A stretch of DNA of 64,000 bases from Actinomycetes bacterium (GTDB lineage Bacteria; Actinomycetota; Acidimicrobiia; Acidimicrobiales; Aldehydirespiratoraceae), in assembly GCA_024276495.1 (NCBI GenBank), contig JAJRXC010000077.1, forward strand, positions 45,596 to 109,595, given 5' to 3'. The notes under the pieces are model-generated. The model was not told the origin of the DNA, did not search any database, and saw only the letters and a list, made by a program, of their open reading frames with translations. The translations under genes were made by a program, and so were the position numbers. This document shows, piece after piece, positions 26,146 through 33,705 of this stretch (the first letter of the stretch is position 1; each line of letters begins with the position of its first letter).

Positions 26146-26648
26146 GTCGGTTCCTCCTGGAGTTCCCGGCGGAGCGAGGCCAGCCCGCGGCGCACGAGCG
26201 ACCGGGCGGTCGACGGGCGGCACTCCATCGCCGCCGCGACCTCGGCGAACGGAAGGTCGGCGAAGTAGCGCAACACGATGGCGACTCGCTGGCGCTCGCC
26301 GAGACGGTCGAGGGCGTCGGTCAGCTCGACGAGATGTTCCGGCGAGCGGGGCTCGGCCCGGGCCGGCGCGTCGGCCAGCGAACGTCGCTCGATCTCCCGG
26401 CGACGAAGCACGGCCCGGCAGCCGTTGACCACCGTCGTTCGGAGATAGGCCCCGGGCGCGTCGATGACGTCCCATCGTCGTTCGACGGCACCGAACGCGT
26501 CCTGGACGACATCCTCGGCGGTCTCGCGAGACGAGACGATGAGCGCGGCGAGCCGCAGCATGGCCGTCTGCTCTCGGGCGTACAGACGGCGCAGGCCGTC
26601 GGCTCGGTTCTCGGCAGCATCGGTCGGCGCTGGTGATCCCCCGGACAT
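26142..26648 (-). CDS. ECF-type RNA polymerase sigma factor (SigE-like)
   Basis: A 168-residue ECF sigma factor with region 2 (LYAREQTAMLRLAALIV...AEDVVQDAF) and region 4 (LGERQRVAIVLRYFADLPFAEVAAAMECRPSTARSL). It lacks any long extra domain. A strong GGAGGTGAG site precedes ATG 26648, so the longer upstream frame is rejected. It directs RNA polymerase to a special promoter set in response to a signal passed by the membrane protein encoded next, with a 4-bp overlap. Its regulon is unknown. Confidence 0.92.
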   Translation of the reverse strand: MSGGSPAPTDAAENRADGLRRLYAREQTAMLRLAALIVSSRETAEDVVQDAFGAVERRWDVIDAPGAYLRTTVVNGCRAVLRRREIERRSLADAPARAEPRSPEHLVELTDALDRLGERQRVAIVLRYFADLPFAEVAAAMECRPSTARSLVRRGLASLRRELQEEPT

Positions 26649-26766
26649 CTCACCTCCAACGATGCACCAGCCGACCCGAAAGTTGCGGCCGCGCGAGGAA
26701 AGTCGCACCCACAGCCATCGCCGATGTGGTTCACTGGAACCACCAAAGAGAGGAGGTGGTCCAACA

Positions 26767-26808
26767 GTGTGTAGTAGATCTGTGACCTTGGAGGTGGCTG
26801 GCCGCTAG
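26767..26808 (+). CDS. Possible 13-residue leader peptide
   Basis: A GTG-started reading frame of 13 codons encoding MCSRSVTLEVAGR, with a strong AGGAGG ribosome binding site 10 bp upstream. The sequence GTGGTCCA inside the ribosome binding region can pair with TGGACCAC about 60 bp downstream, so translation may be controlled by RNA structure. It lies in the 373-bp gap between the sigma factor gene and the 63-residue protein gene. It could be an attenuator-type upstream ORF for the downstream genes. I do not recognise the peptide for certain. Confidence 0.4.
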   Translation: MCSRSVTLEVAGR

Positions 26809-26942
26809 CAACGGCAGCTGGACCACTGGCGCAATCCAAGCCAGCTCCACCCCTGGGTACGTGGGTCGGGTACGTCACGCCCGACGGCAGCGGTTCGTCC
26901 GAGCAACTGCGACCATCCCCGGGATTCCAGCAACCAAAGAAG

Positions 26943-26998
26943 CGTTGTCGATCGTTCCGGGGTCGTCGCGGCCCCGGAACGCTCGCGTCCCGACAACG
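26943..26998 (+). other. Long two-part hairpin upstream of small protein gene
   Basis: The outer stem CGTTGTCG/CGACAACG (26943-26950 with 26991-26998) encloses a perfect 10-bp inner stem CGTTCCGGGG/CCCCGGAACG (26953-26962 with 26972-26981). There is no T-run after it. The rest of the 26649-27021 gap also holds a smaller hairpin (GTCGGG/CCCGAC, 26865-26885) and the leader ORF. It may be a terminator of the leader transcript or part of a regulatory RNA. Confidence 0.5.
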
Positions 26999-27007
26999 GC
27001 AGCTCGC

Positions 27008-27013
27008 TATATT
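27008..27013 (+). promoter_or_regulatory. -10 element TATATT before the 63-residue protein gene
   Basis: A TATATT hexamer ends 8 bp before ATG 27022, with no ribosome binding site between, so transcription probably begins at or near the start codon. The same TATATTC sequence is found before lpdA. The -35 region (around 26985-26990) is poor. Confidence 0.45.
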
Positions 27014-27021
27014 CGAAGGTC

Positions 27022-27213
27022 ATGGACCGACCTGCTCGATACGAAGAGAATCGCTTCCTGGGCGACAAGCGCATCCAGGTCGTCTACGACCTCGACGATG
27101 TGGAGGACGAGTCGGTGATCGCGGAGCTGGTCGCCGGATCCCACGTCCAGACCTTCGGACCCGACACGTTGGCCGAAGCCCGCAACCGCGGCTACCGACT
27201 CCTGCGGGTCTGA
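27022..27213 (+). CDS. Small protein of unknown function
   Basis: A 63-residue soluble, acidic protein with no membrane segment and no Cys. The middle is strongly acidic (YDLDDVEDESVIAELV), and the end reads GPDTLAEARNRGYRLLRV. I do not recognise the family. It is followed after 4 bp by an alpha/beta hydrolase gene and is probably co-transcribed with it. The TATATT hexamer just upstream suggests a leaderless mRNA. Confidence 0.65.
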   Translation: MDRPARYEENRFLGDKRIQVVYDLDDVEDESVIAELVAGSHVQTFGPDTLAEARNRGYRLLRV

Positions 27214-27217
27214 CTCG

Positions 27218-27988
27218 GTGGACCGCAGGTTCACCGTCGACGGCAACGAACTCGTCGCTCACCTCTCCCGTCCCGCCCAGATCCATCCGACGGCCCAGCC
27301 CGGGCTCGTGATCGCCCACGGCTTCCCGGCCGAGGCCGGCGGCGGGATCAACTCGACGGCCAGCTTCCCGGAGCTCGCCGACCGGGTCGCGACCGAAGCG
27401 GGCTGGGCAGCCGTCGCCTTCTCGAGTCGCGGGATCGGGGACTCCGGCGGCGACTTCTCCCTGGCCGGCTGGCGCCGTGACCTCCAAGGGGCGGTGCAGC
27501 ATCTCCGGGACTCCGTGCCGTGCGACGGGATCTGGATCGTCGGTTTCGGAACCGGCGGCGCGCTGGCCATCGAAGTCGGCGCCGATGACCCCGACATAAA
27601 CGGCGTCGCCGCGATCGCGGTGCCGGCCGACTTCGTCGACTGGGCCCGAAATCCCCGCAAGCTCCTCGTTCTCGCCCGGGAGATGGGCATCATCCGCGAT
27701 CCCGACTTCCCCCGATCGTTCGAGAAATGGGCCGCCGAGCTCCACACCGTCACGGCCGCGCAGGCCGCGGCCCGGCTCGCCCCCCGGGAACTGTTCGTCA
27801 TTCACGGATCCGACGACGAGGTCGTCCCGGTCTTCGACGCCCGAGCCGTCGCCGATGCCCACGGCACCGCCGATCTCCGCATCATCGCCGGCGCCGGCCA
27901 CCACCTTCGCCACGACCCCCGGGCGATCGCGGTGTTTCTCGGCTGGCTCGACCGCCAACGCAACGCCCTGATCACCGCGTCGCGTTGA
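27218..27988 (+). CDS. Alpha/beta hydrolase-fold protein lacking the nucleophile Ser
   Basis: A 256-residue alpha/beta hydrolase fold with VIAHGFP, the nucleophile-elbow region VGFGTGG, a late Asp in HGSDDEVVP and a His in AGHHLRHDP. The nucleophile position of the GxSxG elbow is Gly (GFGTG), so normal esterase chemistry looks impossible. It may be a non-catalytic binding protein or use another mechanism. It starts with GTG, 4 bp after the small protein gene, without a clear ribosome binding site. Confidence 0.75.
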   Translation: MDRRFTVDGNELVAHLSRPAQIHPTAQPGLVIAHGFPAEAGGGINSTASFPELADRVATEAGWAAVAFSSRGIGDSGGDFSLAGWRRDLQGAVQHLRDSVPCDGIWIVGFGTGGALAIEVGADDPDINGVAAIAVPADFVDWARNPRKLLVLAREMGIIRDPDFPRSFEKWAAELHTVTAAQAAARLAPRELFVIHGSDDEVVPVFDARAVADAHGTADLRIIAGAGHHLRHDPRAIAVFLGWLDRQRNALITASR

Positions 27989-28011
27989 GGCGCCGGGTCG
28001 GTGTGCGCCCG

Positions 28012-28590
28012 TCAGTCGGCCTTGGATCTGCCGGCGGCCTTGAGCGCCCGGCGGCGCTCGCGGAGCTCGGCCAACGCGTCGGGCGAATCGAGATCGGCGA
28101 CGGACCGCAGCTGATCGTCGGCGAACACGCCGGCGACATCCTCCCAGCCGCTCGGTCGGCGCCCGAACCGCTTGGCGAGCACGGCGGTGAAGATCCTCAC
28201 CTTCTCCGGGCCGAACCCGGGAATCGCCTCGAGCCGGGCCCGGAGGGTCTCGGCGGTACGCACGCGGCGCCAGACCGCGCCGGCATCGCCGTCGTACTCG
28301 TCGACGAGGTGGCGACACATCGCCTGGATGCGTCCGGCCATCGAGGCGGGAAAACGGTGCAGGGCCGGTTTGGTCCGCACGATCGCCACGAACTCCTCGG
28401 GGTCAATCTCCGCGATCCGGGCGGCGTCGAGCCGGCCGCCGAGGCGTTCGGCGAGGCGTGACGGCCCGATGAAGGCCAACTCGATGGCGATCTGCTGATC
28501 GAGCAACATCGCGATGAGCAGCGCCAACGGATCGGTGTTGAGAAGCCGATCCGCGGTTGCGTCGCCGGTGACGGCCAACGTGCCCTTCAC
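28012..28590 (-). CDS. HhH-GPD-family base-excision repair-like protein (TIGR03252 type)
   Basis: A 192-residue protein resembling the actinobacterial HhH-GPD family known as TIGR03252. It has ALLIAMLLDQQIAIELAF near the N-terminus and the helix-hairpin-helix LEAIPGFGPEKVRIFTAVL around 125-145. The family is related to DNA glycosylases such as AlkA and EndoIII, but the activity of this branch is not established. It starts with GTG 3 bp after the aceE stop, so it is probably read from the aceE transcript. The C-terminus is Lys/Arg-rich. Confidence 0.82.
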   Translation of the reverse strand: MKGTLAVTGDATADRLLNTDPLALLIAMLLDQQIAIELAFIGPSRLAERLGGRLDAARIAEIDPEEFVAIVRTKPALHRFPASMAGRIQAMCRHLVDEYDGDAGAVWRRVRTAETLRARLEAIPGFGPEKVRIFTAVLAKRFGRRPSGWEDVAGVFADDQLRSVADLDSPDALAELRERRRALKAAGRSKAD

Positions 28591-28592
28591 GC

Positions 28593-31322
28593 TCAGGAAC
28601 CGGTGTCGGGATGGGCCGGATCGGGACGGTACGGATCGATGCCGTAGGTGCCGATGGCGGCGCTGACCTCGGTCGCGTCGATCACGCCGTCCTGGGCCAG
28701 CGATGACAACACCGCGACCACGATGTTCGCGGCATCGACCTCGAAGAACGCCCGCAGCGCCTCCCGGGTGTCGGAGCGGCCGAAGCCGTCGGTGCCGAGG
28801 ACCTGCATCGGGCGGGGGATCCATTTGCTGACCTGGCCGGGTACGAGGCCCATCCAATCGGACACGGCGACGATCGGTCCCTGGCTCGTGGTCAGCTTGC
28901 GGGTCACGTCGGGGACCTCGGGTTCGGCCTCGGGCCGCAACCGGTTGCGACGTTCGACGTCGAGCGCGTTCGATCGCAGCCGCTTGTAGGACGTGACGCT
29001 CCACAGTTCGGCCGACACGTCGTGGTGCTCGGCCAGCAGTCGTTGCGCCTCGCGGGCGGCGAGGTTGGCGGGACCCGAGAACAGGATCGTGGCTCGTTTC
29101 GACGGGCCGTCGGGGCCGTCGTCCCACTTGTAGATGCCGCCGGTGATGTCACGGTCGTCGACATGGTCGGGTCGGGGTGGTTGCTCGTAGTTCTCGTTGT
29201 AGATCGTCAGGTAGTAGAAGACGTCCTCGCCGTCGATCGCGCTTCCGTTCGGATACATCCGGTGGAGGCCGTCGCGCACGATGGTGGAGAGCTCGTAGGC
29301 GAACGCCGGGTCGTACGCCTCACAGGCGGGCACGGTCGACGCCAACAACATGCTGTGTCCGTCCTGGTGTTGCAGTCCCTCGCCGAGAAGTGTGGTGCGT
29401 CCCGCGGTCGCACCCATGAGAAACCCGCGGGTGCGCGCGTCGGCCGCGGCCCAGATCGAGTCGCCGACCCGCTGGAAGCCGAACATCGAATAGAAGGTGT
29501 AGAAGGGAACCATCGGGACCCCGTTGTTGGCATACGAGGTGCCGGCGGCGATCCACGAGGCCAGCGAACCGCATTCAGTGATGCCCTCCTCGAGGATCTG
29601 GCCGTCTTCGCTCTCCCGGTAGGACAACAAGAGCTCGTGGTCGACCGGCTCGTAGAGCTGGCCCGATGGTGCGTAGATCCCGAACTCGCGAAACAACGAG
29701 TCCATGCCGAAGGTCCGGGCTTCGTCGGGCACGATCGGAACGACCCGTTCGCCGAAGGCCTCGTCGCGCAGCAGATCCCGCAACAGGGCGGTGAACGCCA
29801 TCGTGGTCGACACGGGTCGTCCGGCCGAGCCCTTCTGGAGATCGAGGAAGGGTGATTCGCCGGGCAGCCGCAGCGGACGGCGGTCGCGGACGACGCGGCT
29901 CGGCAACGGGCCGTCGAGGGCCCGTCGGCGTTCCATGAGGTACTCGCGTTCGGGCGAGTCGGGAGATGGCCGGAAGTACGGAGGGATGCCGTCCTCGAGC
30001 GCCTCCTCGGGGACCTCGTCCTCGACATGGAGCCGGGACCGCAGCTCGAGGAGCTGGGACTTGGTCATCTTCTTGATCGAGTGGGTGGAGTTGCGGCCCT
30101 CGAACCCTTCGCCGAGCGTCCAGCCCTTGATGGTCTTCGCGAGGATGACCGTCGGCTGGTCGGTGGTCTCGGCGGCGGCCTTGAACGCCGCGTAGACCTT
30201 CTGGTAGTCGTGGCCGCCACGGGGGAGCTCGCTCAGCTCGTCGTCGGTGAGATGCTCCACGAGCTTGCGGAGACGGGGATCGGGGCCGAAGAAGTGCTCA
30301 CGGATGTACGCCCCGTCCTCGACCGCGAATCGCTGGTACTCGCCGTCGACGGTCTCACCCATCTTGTTGAGCAGCACGCCGTGGACGTCGCGGTGCAACA
30401 GCTCGTCCCAGCGGCCACCCCAGATCACCTTGATGACGTTCCAGCCCGCGCCGCGAAACACACCTTCGAGCTCCTGGATGATCTTGCCGTTGCCCCTCAC
30501 CGGACCATCGAGCCGTTGCAGGTTGCAGTTGATGACCCACTTCAGGTTGCCGAGGCCGGATCGGCCGGCGAGCGAGATCGCGCCGAGCGTCTCCGGTTCG
30601 TCGCATTCGCCGTCGCCGAGAAAGCTCCACACGTTGCTTTGCGACGTGTCGTCGAGCCGCCGCTGATGGAGGTACTTGTTGAAGCGGGCCTGATAGATCG
30701 AGTTGATCGGGCCCAGCCCCATCGACACGGTCGGGTACTCCCAGAACTCCGGCATGAGCCGAGGATGGGGATAGCTCGACAATCCGTTGCCGCCGACCTC
30801 CATGCGGAAGTTGTCGAGCTGCTGTTCGTTGAGACGACCTTCGAGATAGGCCCTGGCGTAGACCCCCGGGGCGGCATGGCCCTGGAAGTACACGTGGTCG
30901 CCGGGCAGGCCGTCTTCCTTGCCGCGGAAAAAATGGTTGAACCCGACCTCGTACAGCGCCGCGCTGGACGCGAACGTCGAGAGGTGACCGCCGATGCCGT
31001 CGGCGGTCTTGTTGGCCCGAATGACCATCGCGGCGGCGTTCCAACGGATGAACGCACGGATCCGTCGCTCGATGGTCTCGTCACCGGGGAAGAACGGCTG
31101 CTCCTCCGCCGGAATCGTGTTGATGTAGGGCGTGCTGGTGGTCGGAGGGACGCCGAGCTGGAGCTCGTTGGCCCGTTGGAGGAGCCGGGCGACGAGATAG
31201 CGGGCCCGGGCCTGTCCTTGGGCGCCGTGCACCGCATCCAGCGAGTCGATCCACTCCTTGGTCTCGATGGGGTCGATGTCGGGAAGCTGTCGACTGAAGT
31301 GGTCTGCCATGGAGTTCATCAT
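28593..31322 (-). CDS. aceE: Pyruvate dehydrogenase E1 component, homodimeric type
   Basis: A 909-residue thiamine-diphosphate enzyme of the AceE type. The N-terminal domain contains the ThDP/Mg motif GDGECDEPE; middle and C-terminal transketolase-like domains follow (MVPFYTFYSMFGFQR). It decarboxylates pyruvate and transfers the acetyl group to the lipoyl domain of E2. The E2, E3 and lipoylation genes lie at 57.6-62.2 kb, not beside it. Three ATGs (31322, 31319, 31310) are possible and none has a strong ribosome binding site. It is divergent from the RNase HI gene. Confidence 0.95.
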   Translation of the reverse strand: MMNSMADHFSRQLPDIDPIETKEWIDSLDAVHGAQGQARARYLVARLLQRANELQLGVPPTTSTPYINTIPAEEQPFFPGDETIERRIRAFIRWNAAAMVIRANKTADGIGGHLSTFASSAALYEVGFNHFFRGKEDGLPGDHVYFQGHAAPGVYARAYLEGRLNEQQLDNFRMEVGGNGLSSYPHPRLMPEFWEYPTVSMGLGPINSIYQARFNKYLHQRRLDDTSQSNVWSFLGDGECDEPETLGAISLAGRSGLGNLKWVINCNLQRLDGPVRGNGKIIQELEGVFRGAGWNVIKVIWGGRWDELLHRDVHGVLLNKMGETVDGEYQRFAVEDGAYIREHFFGPDPRLRKLVEHLTDDELSELPRGGHDYQKVYAAFKAAAETTDQPTVILAKTIKGWTLGEGFEGRNSTHSIKKMTKSQLLELRSRLHVEDEVPEEALEDGIPPYFRPSPDSPEREYLMERRRALDGPLPSRVVRDRRPLRLPGESPFLDLQKGSAGRPVSTTMAFTALLRDLLRDEAFGERVVPIVPDEARTFGMDSLFREFGIYAPSGQLYEPVDHELLLSYRESEDGQILEEGITECGSLASWIAAGTSYANNGVPMVPFYTFYSMFGFQRVGDSIWAAADARTRGFLMGATAGRTTLLGEGLQHQDGHSMLLASTVPACEAYDPAFAYELSTIVRDGLHRMYPNGSAIDGEDVFYYLTIYNENYEQPPRPDHVDDRDITGGIYKWDDGPDGPSKRATILFSGPANLAAREAQRLLAEHHDVSAELWSVTSYKRLRSNALDVERRNRLRPEAEPEVPDVTRKLTTSQGPIVAVSDWMGLVPGQVSKWIPRPMQVLGTDGFGRSDTREALRAFFEVDAANIVVAVLSSLAQDGVIDATEVSAAIGTYGIDPYRPDPAHPDTGS

Positions 31323-31419
31323 CGCAGCGTCGCCGCCGTTGCGAGGGCCAAAGGCCCGATTTCCGTCGAAGAACCGGACGTGGCGCGACGGGCGCGGTCG
31401 CGTGGGCCATCATCGGGGC

Positions 31420-32448
31420 GTGATCGACGTCTACACCGATGGGGCATGCAAGGGAAACCCGGGTCCCGGCGGTTGGGGCTGGGTCGTTCCCGACGGACCG
31501 TGGGCGAACGGGTCCGACCCCGACACCACCAACCAACGGATGGAACTGATGGCGGTGCTCGATGCCCTGCGCAACCTGCCCGGCCCCGTCGAGGTCGTCT
31601 CCGACTCGACCTATGTCGTCAAGTGTTTCAACGATCGCTGGTGGGAGGGTTGGCTGAAGCGAGGGTGGAAGAACGCGAAGAAGGAGCCGGTCGCCAATCG
31701 GGACATCTGGGAGCCGTTGATCGATCTCTACCGGCGACGGGCCGACGAGATCTCGTTTCGGTGGGTGAAGGGGCACGACGGGAACGAGTGGAACGACATC
31801 GCCGACCGGCTCGCCGTCGAGGCGGCCGAGACCCAACGGTCGCGCTCGGGCACCGGCCGGCCCGAGGCGCTCGGACCGGCCGACGAATCCGATGGGATCG
31901 TCACGAGCCCGGCCGAGCTCGACGGTGGGGTCCACGGATCGACGTGGCGGCCGCCGGGCCGCGCCGTGGTCGTTCTCGGCCTCCAGCCCACGGCCCTGGG
32001 TGGCTACGAGGAGAACGGCACTGCCGCCGGGGTGCGGCGGCGACTGGCCGAGATCCTCGCCGCGAAGCAGTCGCTCGACCCCGACCTCGTCGTCTTGACC
32101 GGACTCCGCCTGGGGGCCGAGACCCTGGCCGCCGAGGCGGCGGCGGCCGAGGGGGTTCCCTATGTCGCCGTGCTGCCCTACCCCGATCCCGACGCGAAGT
32201 GGCCGGCTGCGTCCCGCCGTCGCTTCGCGGATCTGGTGGCCGGCGCGGCGGCCGTCGTCCAGCTCGAGCGGCGTGCGCCGGACTCACCGGCTCGGGCCGG
32301 CCAGGCGATGGATCGTCGCAATGCCTGGTTCCGTCAGGTCGCCGATGAGGCCGTGGTCGTGTGGGATCGCCGGGATCGTCGAGTCGGTGACGTCGTGAAG
32401 AAGTTCGAACAGGAGATGCCCGACGACATCTGGATCGTCGAGGTCTGA
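31420..32448 (+). CDS. Ribonuclease HI fused to a SLOG-like domain
   Basis: A 342-residue protein. Residues 1-150 are a complete RNase HI: catalytic Asp7, Glu42, Asp62, Asp129 and the helpful His119, with the basic GWKNAKKEPV handle. Residues about 185-342 have a Rossmann-like layout similar to YpsA/DUF1273 SLOG proteins: VVVLGLQP, then VLTGLRLGAETLAAEAA, VAVLPYPDPDAKWP, and RNAWFRQVADEAVVVWD. A charged linker joins them. RNase HI removes RNA from RNA-DNA hybrids; SLOG domains bind nucleotides or nucleotide-derived ligands. The gene starts at GTG 31420. Confidence 0.85.
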   Translation: MIDVYTDGACKGNPGPGGWGWVVPDGPWANGSDPDTTNQRMELMAVLDALRNLPGPVEVVSDSTYVVKCFNDRWWEGWLKRGWKNAKKEPVANRDIWEPLIDLYRRRADEISFRWVKGHDGNEWNDIADRLAVEAAETQRSRSGTGRPEALGPADESDGIVTSPAELDGGVHGSTWRPPGRAVVVLGLQPTALGGYEENGTAAGVRRRLAEILAAKQSLDPDLVVLTGLRLGAETLAAEAAAAEGVPYVAVLPYPDPDAKWPAASRRRFADLVAGAAAVVQLERRAPDSPARAGQAMDRRNAWFRQVADEAVVVWDRRDRRVGDVVKKFEQEMPDDIWIVEV

Positions 32449-32455
32449 GTCCGCC

Positions 32456-33349
32456 TCAGAGGATCGACCGCAGGGCCGGCTCGAGGTCGGGGTGCTGGAA
32501 CTCGAAGCCTTCGGATTCCAGCACGGCCGGTCCCACCCGCTGACTGGTGTACAGCAGCTCTCGGGTGAGTTCGCGGCCGAGTCGGGCCCACAGCGCCGGC
32601 TTGGGCGTGGGCACGATCGTCGGACGACGGAGCACGCGGCCCAGTGTCTTCGTGAACTCGGCGTTGGTCACCGCGCCGGGTGCGGTCAGGTTGACGGGGC
32701 CGCGCACGTCGTGGTCGATGAGCCACGAGATCGCCGCGACCACGTCGGCGAGTGAGATCCAGCTCCACCACTGGGCACCGTTGCCGATGCGGCCGCCGAG
32801 GCCGAGGCGGAAGAACGGCAGCTGCTGCGCGAGGGCGCCTCCGTCGGCCGACAAGACGATGCCGGTGCGGAGGTGCACGACCCGGGTCGGTGGGTCGGGA
32901 ATGGCGGCCGTCGATCTCTCCCAGGCCGTCACCACCTCGGCCAGGAATCCTTCTCCGGGCCCGTCGGACTCGGTCAGGGTGGCCGCGCCCCGATCTCCGT
33001 AGAACCCGATCGCCGATCCCGACAGGAAGACCGCCGGGGGATGGGCGGCGTCGGCGACGCGTTCCGAGAGCAGCGTCGTGCCGTCGACCCGACTGTCGCG
33101 GATCCGGGCTTTTTGCGTGGGGGACCATCGTCGGTTCGCGATGCCCTCTCCGGCGAGGTGGACCACGGCGTCGATGCCGGTGAGCGCGTCGTCGTCGAGC
33201 CGGCCGGTGGCCGGATCCCACGACGCGGTCGGCAGGTCGTCGGGCGGCGCGGCACGAACGAGCCGGACCGGCTCGTGGCCGTCGTCTCGCAACCGCCGGA
33301 TCAGGGCGGTGCCGATCAGTCCGGTCGATCCGCTGACGAGGATCCGCAT
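32456..33349 (-). CDS. TIGR01777-family NAD-dependent epimerase-like protein
   Basis: A 297-residue SDR-fold protein of the YfcH/TIGR01777 family. It has the cofactor motif VSGSTGLIGTAL, the family block VVHLAGEGIANRRWSPTQKARIRDSRV and a late FRLGLGGRIGNGAQWWSWI, which is diagnostic. The C-terminus carries the DUF1731-like end. The family is called epimerase, but the biochemical role is not known. Convergent with the RNase HI-SLOG gene, 7 bp apart. Confidence 0.88.
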   Translation of the reverse strand: MRILVSGSTGLIGTALIRRLRDDGHEPVRLVRAAPPDDLPTASWDPATGRLDDDALTGIDAVVHLAGEGIANRRWSPTQKARIRDSRVDGTTLLSERVADAAHPPAVFLSGSAIGFYGDRGAATLTESDGPGEGFLAEVVTAWERSTAAIPDPPTRVVHLRTGIVLSADGGALAQQLPFFRLGLGGRIGNGAQWWSWISLADVVAAISWLIDHDVRGPVNLTAPGAVTNAEFTKTLGRVLRRPTIVPTPKPALWARLGRELTRELLYTSQRVGPAVLESEGFEFQHPDLEPALRSIL

Positions 33350-33443
33350 GTGTCACTGTTGCACAGATGACCTTGACCCGCCGGACCGCGGCGAGTTCGT
33401 CGTCTATTCTCGAGCGAGTCGCCCGTGGACCCAGGAGGCAATC

Positions 33444-33692
33444 GTGGCCGAGGAGTCGATCGTCGAGGAAGACAGGAAGCACACCGGGGTGGCGACCGTG
33501 CTCTCCGCCGGTGTGATCGCGGTCGGGCTCGTGGCGTTCATCGTGCAGAACGGTTCCGATGCGGAGGTGACGTGGTTGTTCCTCGACGGCACCTGGCCGT
33601 TGTGGATCGTCATCGTCGTCTCGGCGGTCAGCGGCGCGGCGCTCAGCGAGGTGCTCGGCTGGATCCTGCGTCGTCGGCGCCGTTCGGCTTAG
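33444..33692 (+). CDS. LapA-domain (DUF1049-like) small membrane protein
   Basis: An 82-residue protein with two membrane segments (about 18-36 and 47-72) and a basic C-terminal tail (LRRRRRSA). The FIVQNGSDAEVTWLF linker matches the LapA/DUF1049 pattern. GTG 33444 has a strong AGGAGG site 6 bp upstream. LapA in Gram-negatives helps lipopolysaccharide assembly; the role in actinobacteria is unknown. Convergent with the next gene. Confidence 0.8.
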   Translation: MAEESIVEEDRKHTGVATVLSAGVIAVGLVAFIVQNGSDAEVTWLFLDGTWPLWIVIVVSAVSGAALSEVLGWILRRRRRSA

Positions 33693-33705
33693 CTTCCGCC
33701 GACAC

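Noticed and set aside
26142..26708. Longer sigma factor start at 26708
   Set aside because: A strong ribosome binding site directly precedes ATG 26648, and the additional 20 residues do not resemble sigma region 2.
26805..27118. Frames of 85-90 codons in the gap before the 63-residue protein
   Set aside because: Arg/Ser/Thr-rich shadow composition, no ribosome binding site and no motif; hairpins and the leader ORF explain this stretch better.
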